From positions 496,001-560,000 of the forward strand of contig CAWAPS010000005.1 in the NCBI GenBank assembly GCA_963783945.1: a stretch of 64,000 nucleotides of DNA, given 5' to 3'. The notes beneath the pieces were generated by a model. It did not search any database. It had not been told where the DNA came from and was given only the letters and a program-made list of their open reading frames with translations. A program made the translations under genes and the position numbers. Below are positions 1-8,100 of this stretch, in pieces. Every line of letters begins with the position of its first letter. Position 1 is the first letter of the stretch. Origin of the DNA: CAWAPS01 sp963783945 (GTDB lineage: Bacteria; Actinomycetota; Acidimicrobiia; Acidimicrobiales; Palsa-688).

Positions 1-357
1 CTGGCCAACACGATCGGGCTGGTCCTGCTGGCGGCCGCCCACTCGTGGGCGGTAGCCGCGCCTGCCCTGCTTGCCCTGACCGTCGGTCAGGGGCTGGTCC
101 AGACCACGATGGCGTCCGCGATGGCCGGTCGCAGCACCCCCTCCACGCGCGGCCAGGCCCTCGGATACCAACAGTCGGCGGGGGCTCTGGGGCGGGTCGT
201 GGGACCGGCGATCGCAGGGGCCCTGCTCGGAGCCCACGCCTCCGGCGTGCCGTACCTGTTCGGAGCCGTGCTGACGGCCGGGTCGGCAGCCATGGTCTTC
301 GGCCTTTTCTCGGCCGGGCGGCGACATAGGTCACAGCCCGTGGACACCGTCGCGTAG
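1..357 (+). CDS. MFS transporter, C-terminal end (partial)
   Basis: The reading frame is open from the first base and ends at a TAG at 355-357, so the gene starts outside the window. The visible ~118 residues contain hydrophobic stretches (LVLLAAAHSWAVAA, VVGPAIAGALLG, PYLFGAVLTAGSAAMVFGLF) separated by the short polar loop RSTPSTRGQALGYQQS. This is the usual last-two-helix region of a major facilitator superfamily drug or metabolite exporter, including the GxxLGxxxSxxxLGRxxGPxxAG-like pattern. It would act in the cytoplasmic membrane. The substrate cannot be told from this fragment. It is followed after 54 bp by the acyl-CoA dehydrogenase on the same strand. Confidence 0.75.
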   Translation: MANTIGLVLLAAAHSWAVAAPALLALTVGQGLVQTTMASAMAGRSTPSTRGQALGYQQSAGALGRVVGPAIAGALLGAHASGVPYLFGAVLTAGSAAMVFGLFSAGRRHRSQPVDTVA

Positions 358-362
358 CGTAG

Positions 363-378
363 GTTACCATAGAGTAAC
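363..378. promoter_or_regulatory. GTTAC-N6-GTAAC palindrome upstream of acyl-CoA dehydrogenase
   Basis: GTTAC at 363-367 and GTAAC at 374-378 form a perfect inverted repeat with a 6-bp spacer, 34 bp before the GTG start at 412. The size and position fit a TetR-type operator. The same architecture recurs at 1689-1704 and, with one mismatch, at 31130-31145 in front of a TetR gene. Regulator identity is inference. Confidence 0.45.
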
Positions 379-411
379 AAAAGCACTCGGATAGGGAAAG
401 GGCGTCGGGAC

Positions 412-1629
412 GTGCCTGACTTCTCGAACGCGTTAAACGAGGATCAACTCCAGCTGCAGAAGTGGGTTCACGACTTTGCCGAGAAGATCGTGAGACCGGC
501 GGCCCACGAATGGGACGAGCGGGAGGAGACCCCGTGGCCCATCATCGAGGAGGCGGCCGAGCGGGGGCTGTACTCCCTCGAGTTCGTGGCCAACATGTTC
601 GCCGACCCCACCGGGCTGTCGACCCCGCTCGTGATGGAGGAGATGGCGTGGGGCGATGCCGGCATCGCGCTTGCCATATTCGGCACGACACTCGGCGTTG
701 CGGGCATCTTCGGGAACGGCACACCCGAGCAGATCTCCGAGTGGATCCCACAGTGCTTCGGCTCTCCGGGAAACGTCGCTCTGGCCGCATTCTGTGTCTC
801 CGAACCCGACGCCGGGTCGGACGTGAGCTCGATGCGCACCCGGGCGGTCTATGACGAGGCAGCCGACGAGTGGGTGCTCAACGGCACCAAGACCTGGATC
901 ACCAATGGGGGCATAGCCGACATCCACGTCGTCGTCGCCGCGGTGGATCCCGAGCTGAAGGGCCGGGGCCAGGCCAGCTTCATCGTCCCGCCCGCCACCA
1001 AGGGCCTGGCTATGGGCGCCAAGTTCAAGAAGATGGGCATCCGGGCGTCTCACACCGCCGAGGTGGTCCTCGATGACGTGCGGGTCCCGGGCCGCCTGCT
1101 CCTGGGCGGCAAGGAACGGCTCGACGACCGGCTGGCCCGAGCCCGCGAGGGTCGTACCGGCCAGCGCCAGCAGGCCGCCCTGTCCACGTTCGAGACCACC
1201 CGCCCGGCGGTCGGGGCCCAGGCGGTCGGCATCGCCCGGGCTGCTTTCGAGTACTCCCTGGACTACGCCAAGGAGCGCAAGCAGTTCGGCCGGGCCATCA
1301 TCGAAAACCAGGCCATCGCCTTCAAGCTGGCCGAGATGCGGATGAAGACCGACGCCGCCCGACTGCTGGTGTGGAACGCGTCGTGGCGGGCGGCCAGCGG
1401 CACCGGGTTCGAGGCGGCGGAGGGCTCGCAGTCCAAGCTGTTCGCCGGGGAGACAGCGGTGAGAGTCACCGACGACGCCATCCAGATCATGGGCGGGGCG
1501 GGCTACATCCGAGACCACCCGGTCGAGCGCTGGCACCGCGACGCCAAGATCTTCACCATCTTCGAAGGGACCAGTGAGATCCAGCACCTGGTGATCGCCC
1601 GGGCCATCTCGGGGATGCACATAAACTAG
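412..1629 (+). CDS. acyl-CoA dehydrogenase
   Basis: FAD-dependent acyl-CoA dehydrogenase of 405 residues, the usual family length. These enzymes oxidise an acyl-CoA thioester to the trans-2-enoyl-CoA in beta-oxidation or related catabolism and pass electrons to ETF. The family signature CVSEPDAGSD lies near residue 127, and the flavin/substrate region LNGTKTWITNGG follows. The C-terminal FEGTSEIQ carries the catalytic glutamate (about residue 385). The start is GTG, preceded by a GGGAAAGGG stretch. A palindrome at 363-378 suggests repression by a TetR-like regulator. The last 79 bp of the gene plus 11 bp downstream are repeated at 48529-48618, so this 3' end is a candidate attachment site for the integrase that follows. 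Chain-length preference is not visible. Confidence 0.93.
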   Translation: MPDFSNALNEDQLQLQKWVHDFAEKIVRPAAHEWDEREETPWPIIEEAAERGLYSLEFVANMFADPTGLSTPLVMEEMAWGDAGIALAIFGTTLGVAGIFGNGTPEQISEWIPQCFGSPGNVALAAFCVSEPDAGSDVSSMRTRAVYDEAADEWVLNGTKTWITNGGIADIHVVVAAVDPELKGRGQASFIVPPATKGLAMGAKFKKMGIRASHTAEVVLDDVRVPGRLLLGGKERLDDRLARAREGRTGQRQQAALSTFETTRPAVGAQAVGIARAAFEYSLDYAKERKQFGRAIIENQAIAFKLAEMRMKTDAARLLVWNASWRAASGTGFEAAEGSQSKLFAGETAVRVTDDAIQIMGGAGYIRDHPVERWHRDAKIFTIFEGTSEIQHLVIARAISGMHIN

Positions 1630-1640
1630 GGTTGACCTGC
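1551..1640 (+). repeat. direct repeat copy 1 (candidate attL)
   Basis: 90 bp covering the end of the acyl-CoA dehydrogenase and 11 bp after its stop codon. It matches 48529-48618 in the same orientation at 83 of 90 positions. All five coding mismatches are at third codon positions and synonymous. The integrase gene begins about 115-145 bp downstream. This arrangement fits integration into the 3' end of a protein gene with the element restoring the tail. The site assignment is inference. Confidence 0.6.
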
Positions 1641-1688
1641 TTCTTTCTGCTCTGACCCGCCCGTGTAGCGGACCCTCAGGTAACACGG

Positions 1689-1704
1689 GTTACTCCCGGG
1701 TAAC
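1689..1704. promoter_or_regulatory. GTTAC-N6-GTAAC palindrome before the integrase
   Basis: GTTAC 1689-1693 and GTAAC 1700-1704 with a 6-bp spacer (tcccgg). A third half-site GTAAC sits at 1680-1684. It has the same architecture as the site at 363-378. A direct repeat of catcccta/ctcatcccta follows at about 1715-1732. It could be an operator for the integrase, or a relic of the region downstream of the dehydrogenase. Confidence 0.35.
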
Positions 1705-1784
1705 TACCTTATTTCATCCCTACTCATCCCTACAAGAGCTAGGGTGAGGGGTCGTGGCGACGATCCGCGAGCGGCGAACCGGGG

Positions 1785-2849
1785 GTGTGGGAGGTCCGGG
1801 TGTTCAGCGGCCGGGACGTGTCCGGCCGGCCGGTCCAGACCAGCCGCACTGTCAGGGGCACCAAGCGTGACGCCATGCGCCTCGCGGCCAGCTTCGACAG
1901 CCGCCCGGCTACCCACGCGGCAGGCCGGACAGTCGGCGACATCCTGAACGCCTGGGTGGAGGTCAACCAAGAGGTCTGGGCCGAATCGTCCCGGCGGGAC
2001 CAGGAGGGCCGGGTCGGCAAGGTCCTGGCCGACCCGATCGCGTCGGTGCCCGTGTCCCGACTCGGGGTGGCCGACGTGGAGCGCTGGCATGCCCGGATGC
2101 GGCGGGCTGGGGTGGGGGAGACGGCCATCCGCAACCGGCACGGGGTGCTGCGGGCGGCGTTGGCCCAGGCCGCCCGCTGGGAATGGATTGGGACGAATCC
2201 AGCGGCAGCCGCCAGGCTCCGCCAGCCCAAGCGGGCGCCCCGCGACGGCATGAGCATCGAGGCAGTGCGAGGGGCCATCGCTGCTGCGCGGGAGATCGAC
2301 GCCGCCGCCGGGGTGGCCTTGCGCATAGCCGCGGTCGCCGGCCTGCGGCGGGCGGAGCTAGCCGCCCTCCAATGGGACGACCTCGAGGGCGACCGGCTTA
2401 CCGTCGACAAGGCGGTCGAGGTGATCTCTACCGCCCAGCCTGGCAAGCCGGAGCTTCGCCTGGCGCCGACCAAGACGGCCAACCGGCGGCGGCTCCGCCT
2501 GGACCGGGAGACGCTGGCGGAGATCGCGGCGCTGCGGGCTGAGCGGCAGGCGGTATCGCCCTTCCTGTTCTCGCTCGACGCCGGGCCGCCGAGCCCGGCC
2601 CGCATTGGCTGGTGGTGGACCCGGGCCCGCCAGGCCGCCGGGATCGATCCGAAGTGGCGCCTTCATGACCTCAGGCACTGGACGGCCACCGCCGCCATCA
2701 GCAGTGGCCACGACGTGCGCACCGTCGCCGGCCGACTCGGCCACGCGAACCCAGCTATGACCATGCGGGTGTACGCACATGTAGCCGAGGGTGCCGACGA
2801 GGCCCTCGCCTCGACCCTCGGGCAAGCCCTTGACGGCGATCCGTCTTGA
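1785..2849 (+). CDS. tyrosine recombinase / site-specific integrase
   Basis: Phage/ICE-type integrase of 354 residues. The N-terminal half has a SAM-like core-binding domain (TVGDILNAWVEVNQEVW). The catalytic domain shows Arg in AGLRRAEL, Lys in APTKTANRR, the HDLRHW box, a GH pair in RLGHANP and the nucleophile Tyr in MRVYAHV. It would cut and rejoin attP and attB DNA. The first codon here is GTG at 1785. The better family start would be the GTG at 1754 (VATIRERRTG then VWEVRVFSG), but the two parts are in different frames because of one extra G in the G5 run at 1781-1785. It lies directly downstream of the acyl-CoA dehydrogenase 3' end, which is duplicated at 48.5 kb, and is coupled to the next gene by a TTGA overlap. 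Confidence 0.93.
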   Translation: MWEVRVFSGRDVSGRPVQTSRTVRGTKRDAMRLAASFDSRPATHAAGRTVGDILNAWVEVNQEVWAESSRRDQEGRVGKVLADPIASVPVSRLGVADVERWHARMRRAGVGETAIRNRHGVLRAALAQAARWEWIGTNPAAAARLRQPKRAPRDGMSIEAVRGAIAAAREIDAAAGVALRIAAVAGLRRAELAALQWDDLEGDRLTVDKAVEVISTAQPGKPELRLAPTKTANRRRLRLDRETLAEIAALRAERQAVSPFLFSLDAGPPSPARIGWWWTRARQAAGIDPKWRLHDLRHWTATAAISSGHDVRTVAGRLGHANPAMTMRVYAHVAEGADEALASTLGQALDGDPS

Positions 2850-3241
2850 GCTCCGTCTTCAGAGACGAAGCACCGCCCGACGACACCGTGGTCGTCGTCA
2901 GGGGTGGCCTGGCTGCAGCTGACTCGATTCGGCGCACCGCCGAGGTGTCCCACGCGCTGCACGGGTGGTACGGCGTGTCGGTGTTCCTCGCCTTCGAGCT
3001 GAGCGTCGAGGATCTGGTTCGCCGGACGCCCGAGCTCGACCCGGAGCGGTACAAGCAGCTGCGGACCACCACCGTTGGACAGGTCCGGCAAGCAGATTTC
3101 CAGCTCCTGGCCTCCGGGGAGTGGCCTCACTACGACATCGTCCTTGCCGATCTGGGCGACAAGACGGTCGAGCGCCTGCGGGCGTGCTTCGGACCGCCGT
3201 TCGCGAACCCCGGGGCGAGCGCGAGACTGGAGGGACCATGA
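2846..3241 (+). CDS. hypothetical protein, integrase-coupled
   Basis: 131 residues starting with TTG at 2846, which overlaps the integrase stop codon by 4 bp, so translation is probably coupled. No catalytic motif was recognised. The sequence is acidic and looks soluble (DDTVVVVRGGLAAADS near the N-terminus, FELSVEDLVRRTPEL in the middle). It has no signal peptide or membrane segment. The stop overlaps the next start (ATGA at 3238-3241). This conserved-looking pair next to an integrase is probably part of the mobile module. Function unknown. Confidence 0.7.
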   Translation: MSSVFRDEAPPDDTVVVVRGGLAAADSIRRTAEVSHALHGWYGVSVFLAFELSVEDLVRRTPELDPERYKQLRTTTVGQVRQADFQLLASGEWPHYDIVLADLGDKTVERLRACFGPPFANPGASARLEGP

Positions 3242-3489
3242 CCTGGGACCTGTGGATCGACTATCAGGCTCGCACCAAGGACGGGCTCACCCCAACCTTG
3301 GCCCGCTTCGCCCGGCCGGGCGCGATCTTGGCGGTGGGAGCCTTTGTCGTGGTAGGTGCCGACGACGCCGAACCGGCGGTGGCCGAAGTCGTTGACCTCC
3401 GGGCTGACGGGGTTGTCTGGCTGAGGGTGTTGCCCGGTCCGGCCTCGGATCACCTCGAGTTGTTGTCCGCTGAGCGGACACGGTCCTGA
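3238..3489 (+). CDS. small hypothetical protein
   Basis: 83 residues from the ATG at 3238, whose A overlaps the previous stop (ATGA). It begins MTWDLWIDYQARTKDGL. Its middle, ILAVGAFVVVGADDAEPAVAEVV, is a hydrophobic beta-like stretch rather than a clear membrane helix. No family was recognised. The tight overlap with the preceding gene, itself coupled to the integrase, is the main evidence that it is real and works in the same module. Confidence 0.65.
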   Translation: MTWDLWIDYQARTKDGLTPTLARFARPGAILAVGAFVVVGADDAEPAVAEVVDLRADGVVWLRVLPGPASDHLELLSAERTRS

Positions 3490-3531
3490 GCGTACCCGCT
3501 TCTTTTGCCTGCTGAACCAGGCCAGGCAGCG

Positions 3532-4257
3532 CTATCTCGCATCGGGTTCGGTGAGGTCGTCATCCAGTGCTTGTAGTCCTACGTACTCACCGTCGTTGAG
3601 TTCTTCGGCGATGAGGCCTCGGACGCCGATTTGGCGGAGGTGGTCGAAGAAGGCACCGATTTCTTCGGCGGCCCGGTCGACGTCGTCGGTGTACTGGTCG
3701 AGTAGGGCGAGCAGGAGTCGCTTTCGCCGTTCGCGATAACTGGATTGGCGGGCCCGGCTGGGACGCCCCGTGAGATTCTCGATGGTGCGGTCGACCTGGG
3801 AGGGTTCGTCGATGCCGAGCTGGCGGAGCCGATCGTAGACGGGCTCAAGCTTGTCCTCTTGTCCGAGCACGATGCCGTAGAGCTCACTGACGATGTTGGT
3901 GGTGTGGTGCAGGGTGCGGTGGTCGCGGGGCGGGGGGAGGAAGAACCAGACCAGGGGGAGGTCGAACGCGAGGGCGAAGGCGAGGATCTCGTGGGCGTCG
4001 AATTCGCGGTGGCGCTCGCCTTCGTAGGCGCGTTCGATGGCGGAGATGCTGGCTTGGGGGAGCCGCTGGCCGAGGAGCCTTTCGAGGGCGCGGGCGGTCT
4101 CTTCTTGTGTCCAGCCGCGTAGCTCTCGGGCGGCGCGAAAGTTGTAGGCGACGATCTCGTTGAGGTCGGCCTGTCCGGGGCGGCGGCCCAGGTCGGGGGG
4201 CATGGCGTCCATGGGTTTGTTGTCCGTTGGTGTCTGTCGCCGTCCGACCATGCCCAC
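3532..4257 (-). CDS. XRE-family helix-turn-helix transcriptional regulator
   Basis: Up to 241 residues. An XRE-like helix-turn-helix lies near residues 33-80 (NFRAARELRGWTQEETARAL, then ASISAIERAYEG). A family-typical FDLPLVWFFLPP segment follows, then a helical C-terminal half. Alternative starts are the ATG at 4251 and the MDAMPPDLG position further in. None has a convincing ribosome site. It is divergent from the excisionase-like gene at 4358. The shared 100-bp gap contains a near-consensus promoter covered by a perfect palindrome. By analogy with phage and ICE switches it is likely the repressor of the mobilisation genes, which is inference. Confidence 0.85.
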   Translation of the reverse strand: MGMVGRRQTPTDNKPMDAMPPDLGRRPGQADLNEIVAYNFRAARELRGWTQEETARALERLLGQRLPQASISAIERAYEGERHREFDAHEILAFALAFDLPLVWFFLPPPRDHRTLHHTTNIVSELYGIVLGQEDKLEPVYDRLRQLGIDEPSQVDRTIENLTGRPSRARQSSYRERRKRLLLALLDQYTDDVDRAAEEIGAFFDHLRQIGVRGLIAEELNDGEYVGLQALDDDLTEPDAR

Positions 4258-4292
4258 AAAGACTACTTATGGCATCCTGATTGTGGAAGCAT

Positions 4293-4336
4293 TTCCCACG
4301 GACACTTCGATCTGTTATAATCACAGCGTTGTGATT
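4293..4336 (+). promoter_or_regulatory. promoter and operator of the excisionase-relaxase operon
   Basis: TTCCCA (4293-4298), 17-bp spacer, TATAAT (4316-4321). The -10 box overlaps a perfect palindrome AATCACA-gcgt-TGTGATT (4319-4336). A second imperfect inverted repeat, GTGGAA...TTCCCAC, overlaps the -35. It sits between the divergent XRE gene and the AlpA-like gene, so the XRE protein is the obvious candidate repressor. Confidence 0.55.
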
Positions 4337-4357
4337 CAACATCCGGGAGGTGCTGTG

Positions 4358-4576
4358 GTGAAGACAGGAGAGGCGGCGTTCCTGCGGGTGCGGGAAGCTG
4401 CGGCGGTGTTGGGGATCTCCAGCTCGGCTGCCTATGAGTTCGCTAACGCTTGGCTGGCCACGGATGGCCGGGCCGGGCTGCCCGCGGTGCGGATGGGCCG
4501 TCGGATCCTGATCCCTCGGGCCGCGATCGACCGGCTGGCCGCGGTTGGCAGCCACAACGGTTCATCAATCGAGTAG
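4358..4576 (+). CDS. AlpA/excisionase-like helix-turn-helix protein
   Basis: 72 residues from GTG 4358. GGGAGG at 4345-4350 gives 7-nt spacing, better than for the GTG at 4355. The fold is a MerR-like HTH_17 excisionase domain: FLRVREAAAVLGISSSAAYEF, then a wing and the RMGRRILIPRAAIDRL strand-helix typical of Xis/AlpA proteins. Such proteins bend DNA at att sites or activate integrase and transfer genes. It is the first gene of the rightward operon leading to the relaxase. The operator at 4319-4336 is just upstream. Confidence 0.85.
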   Translation: MKTGEAAFLRVREAAAVLGISSSAAYEFANAWLATDGRAGLPAVRMGRRILIPRAAIDRLAAVGSHNGSSIE

Positions 4577-4602
4577 CAGGCTAGGAAGGGCGTTTACCTG
4601 TA

Positions 4603-5013
4603 GTGGTTGTGCCTGACGCGTTCGAGGAACCGGGGCTGCTGGTATCGGCGGCCAGCCGGACACTGCGCGGGCAGTTGCGCGCCCTGGGTTGGGTGACCTT
4701 GGAGGAGGTCGCGTTGGACGCGGTCGCAGAGGACGGCCGGCTTGTGGCGCGCACCTCGGCCCGCCAGGTCGCCGAGCGTCTTGGGGTCGACCCACTGGCC
4801 GTCGCCAGGGAGCTGAAAGTCCTTCGCGATCGTGGGCTGGTCCGCCTCGAGCCTGACCAGGGCGACCTGGCCCACCGCTTCTGCCTGTGGGTCTATGTGC
4901 TCGGCCCGGTCACCGGGCTTACCGTCGTGAACCAAAGCTGCAAGCCGTCTTTGTCGCCCTCTTTGCGACACCAAGGGCAGGAGGAGTTCTTGCGGCGGCG
5001 CGGGTCGTCATGA
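4603..5013 (+). CDS. winged-helix DNA-binding protein upstream of relaxase
   Basis: 136 residues from GTG 4603, with AGGAAGGG about 12 nt upstream. The core ARTSARQVAERLGVDPLAVARELKVLRDRGLVRLEP reads as a GntR/MarR-like winged helix (residues about 50-85). The C-terminal 35 residues are polar and Ser/Arg-rich. It sits between the excisionase-like gene and the TraA-type relaxase. The position suggests an accessory factor or regulator of mobilisation, but that role is inferred from context only. Confidence 0.7.
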   Translation: MVVPDAFEEPGLLVSAASRTLRGQLRALGWVTLEEVALDAVAEDGRLVARTSARQVAERLGVDPLAVARELKVLRDRGLVRLEPDQGDLAHRFCLWVYVLGPVTGLTVVNQSCKPSLSPSLRHQGQEEFLRRRGSS

Positions 5014-5167
5014 GCGCGGCGCTGGGGGTGCCTCCCGGAGGGTGGCAGGTGTCTGTGCTCGGTTTGGTGGTTGGGGCAGACGAGTTGTTGGTCGGTGGGA
5101 TGGGAGGGGTGTCGGCGGTGGGGTTGGTGCTTTGGGTTGTGATTGTGAGTTGGAGTGGGGGTGGTGG

Positions 5168-8100
5168 ATGGTGTTGACGGTGACTGGGTTGACGAACGGG
5201 GAGTACTTGATTTCGTCGGTGGCGTTGAGTGTTGATGAGTATTACGCGGGGGTGGGGGAGTCACCGGGGGTATGGGCAGGCCGGTGGGCGGAGGGGTTGG
5301 ACGTGTCGGCGGTGGTGGAGGCCGATCAGTTGCGGGCCTTGGTGGACGGGAAGCATCCGACAACGGGTGTCGATCTTTTGGCGGGGTGTCGGCCCCGTTC
5401 GCTGCAGGCGTTCGATCTGACCTTCTCGGCGCCCAAGAGCGTGTCGCTGTTGTGGGCGCTGGGTTCGGAGTCGGTGGCCGATGTGGTGGCGGTCGCCCAT
5501 CGGGAGGCGGTAGCAGTGGCTCTGGGGTGCCTCGAGGAGCGAGCCGCCGTCGCCCGGGTGCAGTCACATGGGGTTCGTCGTCGCGTGGCGACTGGGGGTT
5601 GGGTGGTGGCCGGGTTCACCCATCGCACGAGCCGGGAGGGCGATCCTCAGCTGCACACCCACTGTCTGGTTCCCAACTTGGTGCGGCGGAGCGGTGATGG
5701 CCGGCATGTGGCGTTCGACGCGGGGCCGTTGTTCGAGTGGGCCCGGGCGGCCGGGTCTGTCTACCAGAACCAGCTGCAGCGCTCCTTGTCGTTGCGGTTG
5801 GGGTCGTGCTGGGGTCCGGACCATCACAACACGAGGGAGATTGTCGGCTTCAGCGGGGCCCAGCTGCGAGCGTTTTCCAAGCGCGCCGCCCAGATCGAGG
5901 CGGAACTGGAGGCCAAAGGGGCGGTATACGAGTCGCCGGCGCTGCGCATGCAAGCGGACGACGAAGCATCCCTGGCCAGCCGAACCGCGAAGGATCACTC
6001 GTCGACCCCAACCCTGCTGGCCGGCCGGTGGAGGAACGAAGCAGGTGGGGTCGACCTGCCGATCGGGATCGAGTTGGAGCGGGCGGTGTGCTTCGGGAAC
6101 CCGGACTTGGAGGCACCGAGCCGGGAGGAGATCACCCGGATCCTGACCGATCCCGAGGTCGGGCTGTGCGCCCGCTCGGCCCGCTTCACCCACGCCGACG
6201 TGATCGAGCACATCTGCGCTCTGTCAGGCGGCCGGCTCGACCTCGAGGAGATCACCGCCCTGGCCGACCGGTTCCTGGCCTCGGATCTGGCGGTGCGGCT
6301 GACGCCTGATGACCAGCCGGGTCGGCGCCGGGCCCTGCAGTGGTCGACCGCCGCGCACCGGGCCACCGAGGACCGCACCCTGGAACTGGCCGACACTCTG
6401 GCCGGGCGGAGGGTCCCGGCCATCACCGCCTCGGCGGTCGAGGAGGCGCTCCGGTTGGAGCCGGGATTGGGTCGGGACCAGGTGGCGGCGGTCAAGATGT
6501 TGACCGATGACGGGGCGAGCATCCGGTGTGTGCTCGCCCCCGCCGGTTACGGCAAGACGACCATGCTGCACGCCGCGGCCCAAGCTGCCACCGCTGAGGG
6601 CTGGCCGGTGTTGGCGGTGGCGACCACCGCCAAGGCGGTGGCGGAGCTGGCCGGCGCTGGTCTTGACGCCCGTACGATCGCCCGGTTGCGCATCGACTTG
6701 GGGAACGGGCCCTTGGGGGCGGGGACGGTGGTGGTGTTGGACGAGATCTCCCAGACGCCCACCCGGGAAGTCGAGGCGGTCCTTGCCGGGGTCGACGCCT
6801 GTCCCGGCGGGAGGCTGTGGATCTTGGGCGACCCCCGCCAGTCCCAACCGGTCGGCCCGGGGGGGACGGCCGACCACCTCGAGCAGCTCGCCAGCTCGAG
6901 CCGGATCCCTTCTGCCCGGCTGACGGTGAACCGCCGCCAGGTCGACCCCGCCGACCGGCAGGCCCTGGACCTGCTCCGGGGAGGCGAAGTGGTCCGATCT
7001 CAGGAGTTGCGCACAGAGCGCGGCTGGGAGCACGAGCACGCCAGCCCGAGCGCGACCCGCCGGGCTGTGGCCGCGGCGGTCTGCGAGGACATCGACGCGC
7101 ACGGGGCGGAGGCGGTGGCGGCGCTTGTGGTGTCGCACACCGACGCCGAGGACCTTGCCGATCGGATCCGGGCCCGCCTCGCCCATGCCGGCGTGCTCGG
7201 AGGGCCGCTCCTGTCCGGCCCGGGGTGGACCGCCGAGCGTGACTACCAGGCCGGCGACCGGGTGCTGCTGCACGCCCGCTGCGGCGCTTCTGGCAGCCGC
7301 CTGGTCAACGGCACGACCGGCACCGTCACCCGCGTCGACGAGACCGGGCTCGCCGTGCGTGTCAACAGGAGCGGCGAGGAGGCGGTGTTGCCGGCCAGTT
7401 TCGTACAGGGGACCCGCAAGGACGGCTCCCCTAACATGTCGCATTCGTGGGCCCGGACCGTCGACGGAGCGCAAGGGGGCACCTGGGAGGTCTGTCACCT
7501 GCTTGGTAGCGCCGCCCTGGACGCCTACCGGGGATACACCGGCCAGTCCCGCTCCCGCCAGCCCACTCACACCTGGAACACCAAGCAACTCGTCGCGATC
7601 GACCACGGAGGGATCCTGGCCGACCAGCGTGACCCGGCCGAAGTGGTCGCCCAGGCGCTGGCCCGCCAACCCGACCCGACCCTGGCCGCCCGAAGCGACC
7701 CCTGGACCCTCGACCGGCAACTGGCCGACCAGATAGCCGAACACGAGCGGGTGCTCGCACGCCGGCCCGCCGACGCCCACGAGGCCCTGGCCGCAGCGCG
7801 CCAGGACCTCGCCCCGGCGGAAGCTGGGCTGGCCAACATGGACGCCGTTGCCGCGTACAGCGCCAGCCAGCTCGACAGCTATGGCACCCTCGCCGGCTTG
7901 AGCCGACGCGGCCGCCAGGAACGCCGCGATCTACAGGACAAACTCACTTTTCATCGGCAGCAGGCTCAGGACGCCAAAGACAGACGAGACGAGATTGCTA
8001 GCCGGGTAGCAGCCCTGCTGCGAGACACGGACGACTTGGAGAGATTCGAGAGGGCCGAAGGGTGGCGGCGAGACGACATCCGCCGACTCCACGATCAGCT

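Noticed and set aside
433..1686. 417-codon minus-strand open frame opposite the acyl-CoA dehydrogenase
   Set aside because: High-GC shadow. The translation is rich in Gly/Arg/Leu with no motif, and the plus strand encodes a clear enzyme.
1620..1760. tRNA gene as integrase target
   Set aside because: No cloverleaf or tRNA 3' end near the integrase. The only duplicated sequence is the dehydrogenase tail.
6224..7780. 518-codon minus-strand open frame opposite the relaxase
   Set aside because: Antisense shadow of the helicase domain, with no recognisable domain or start signal.
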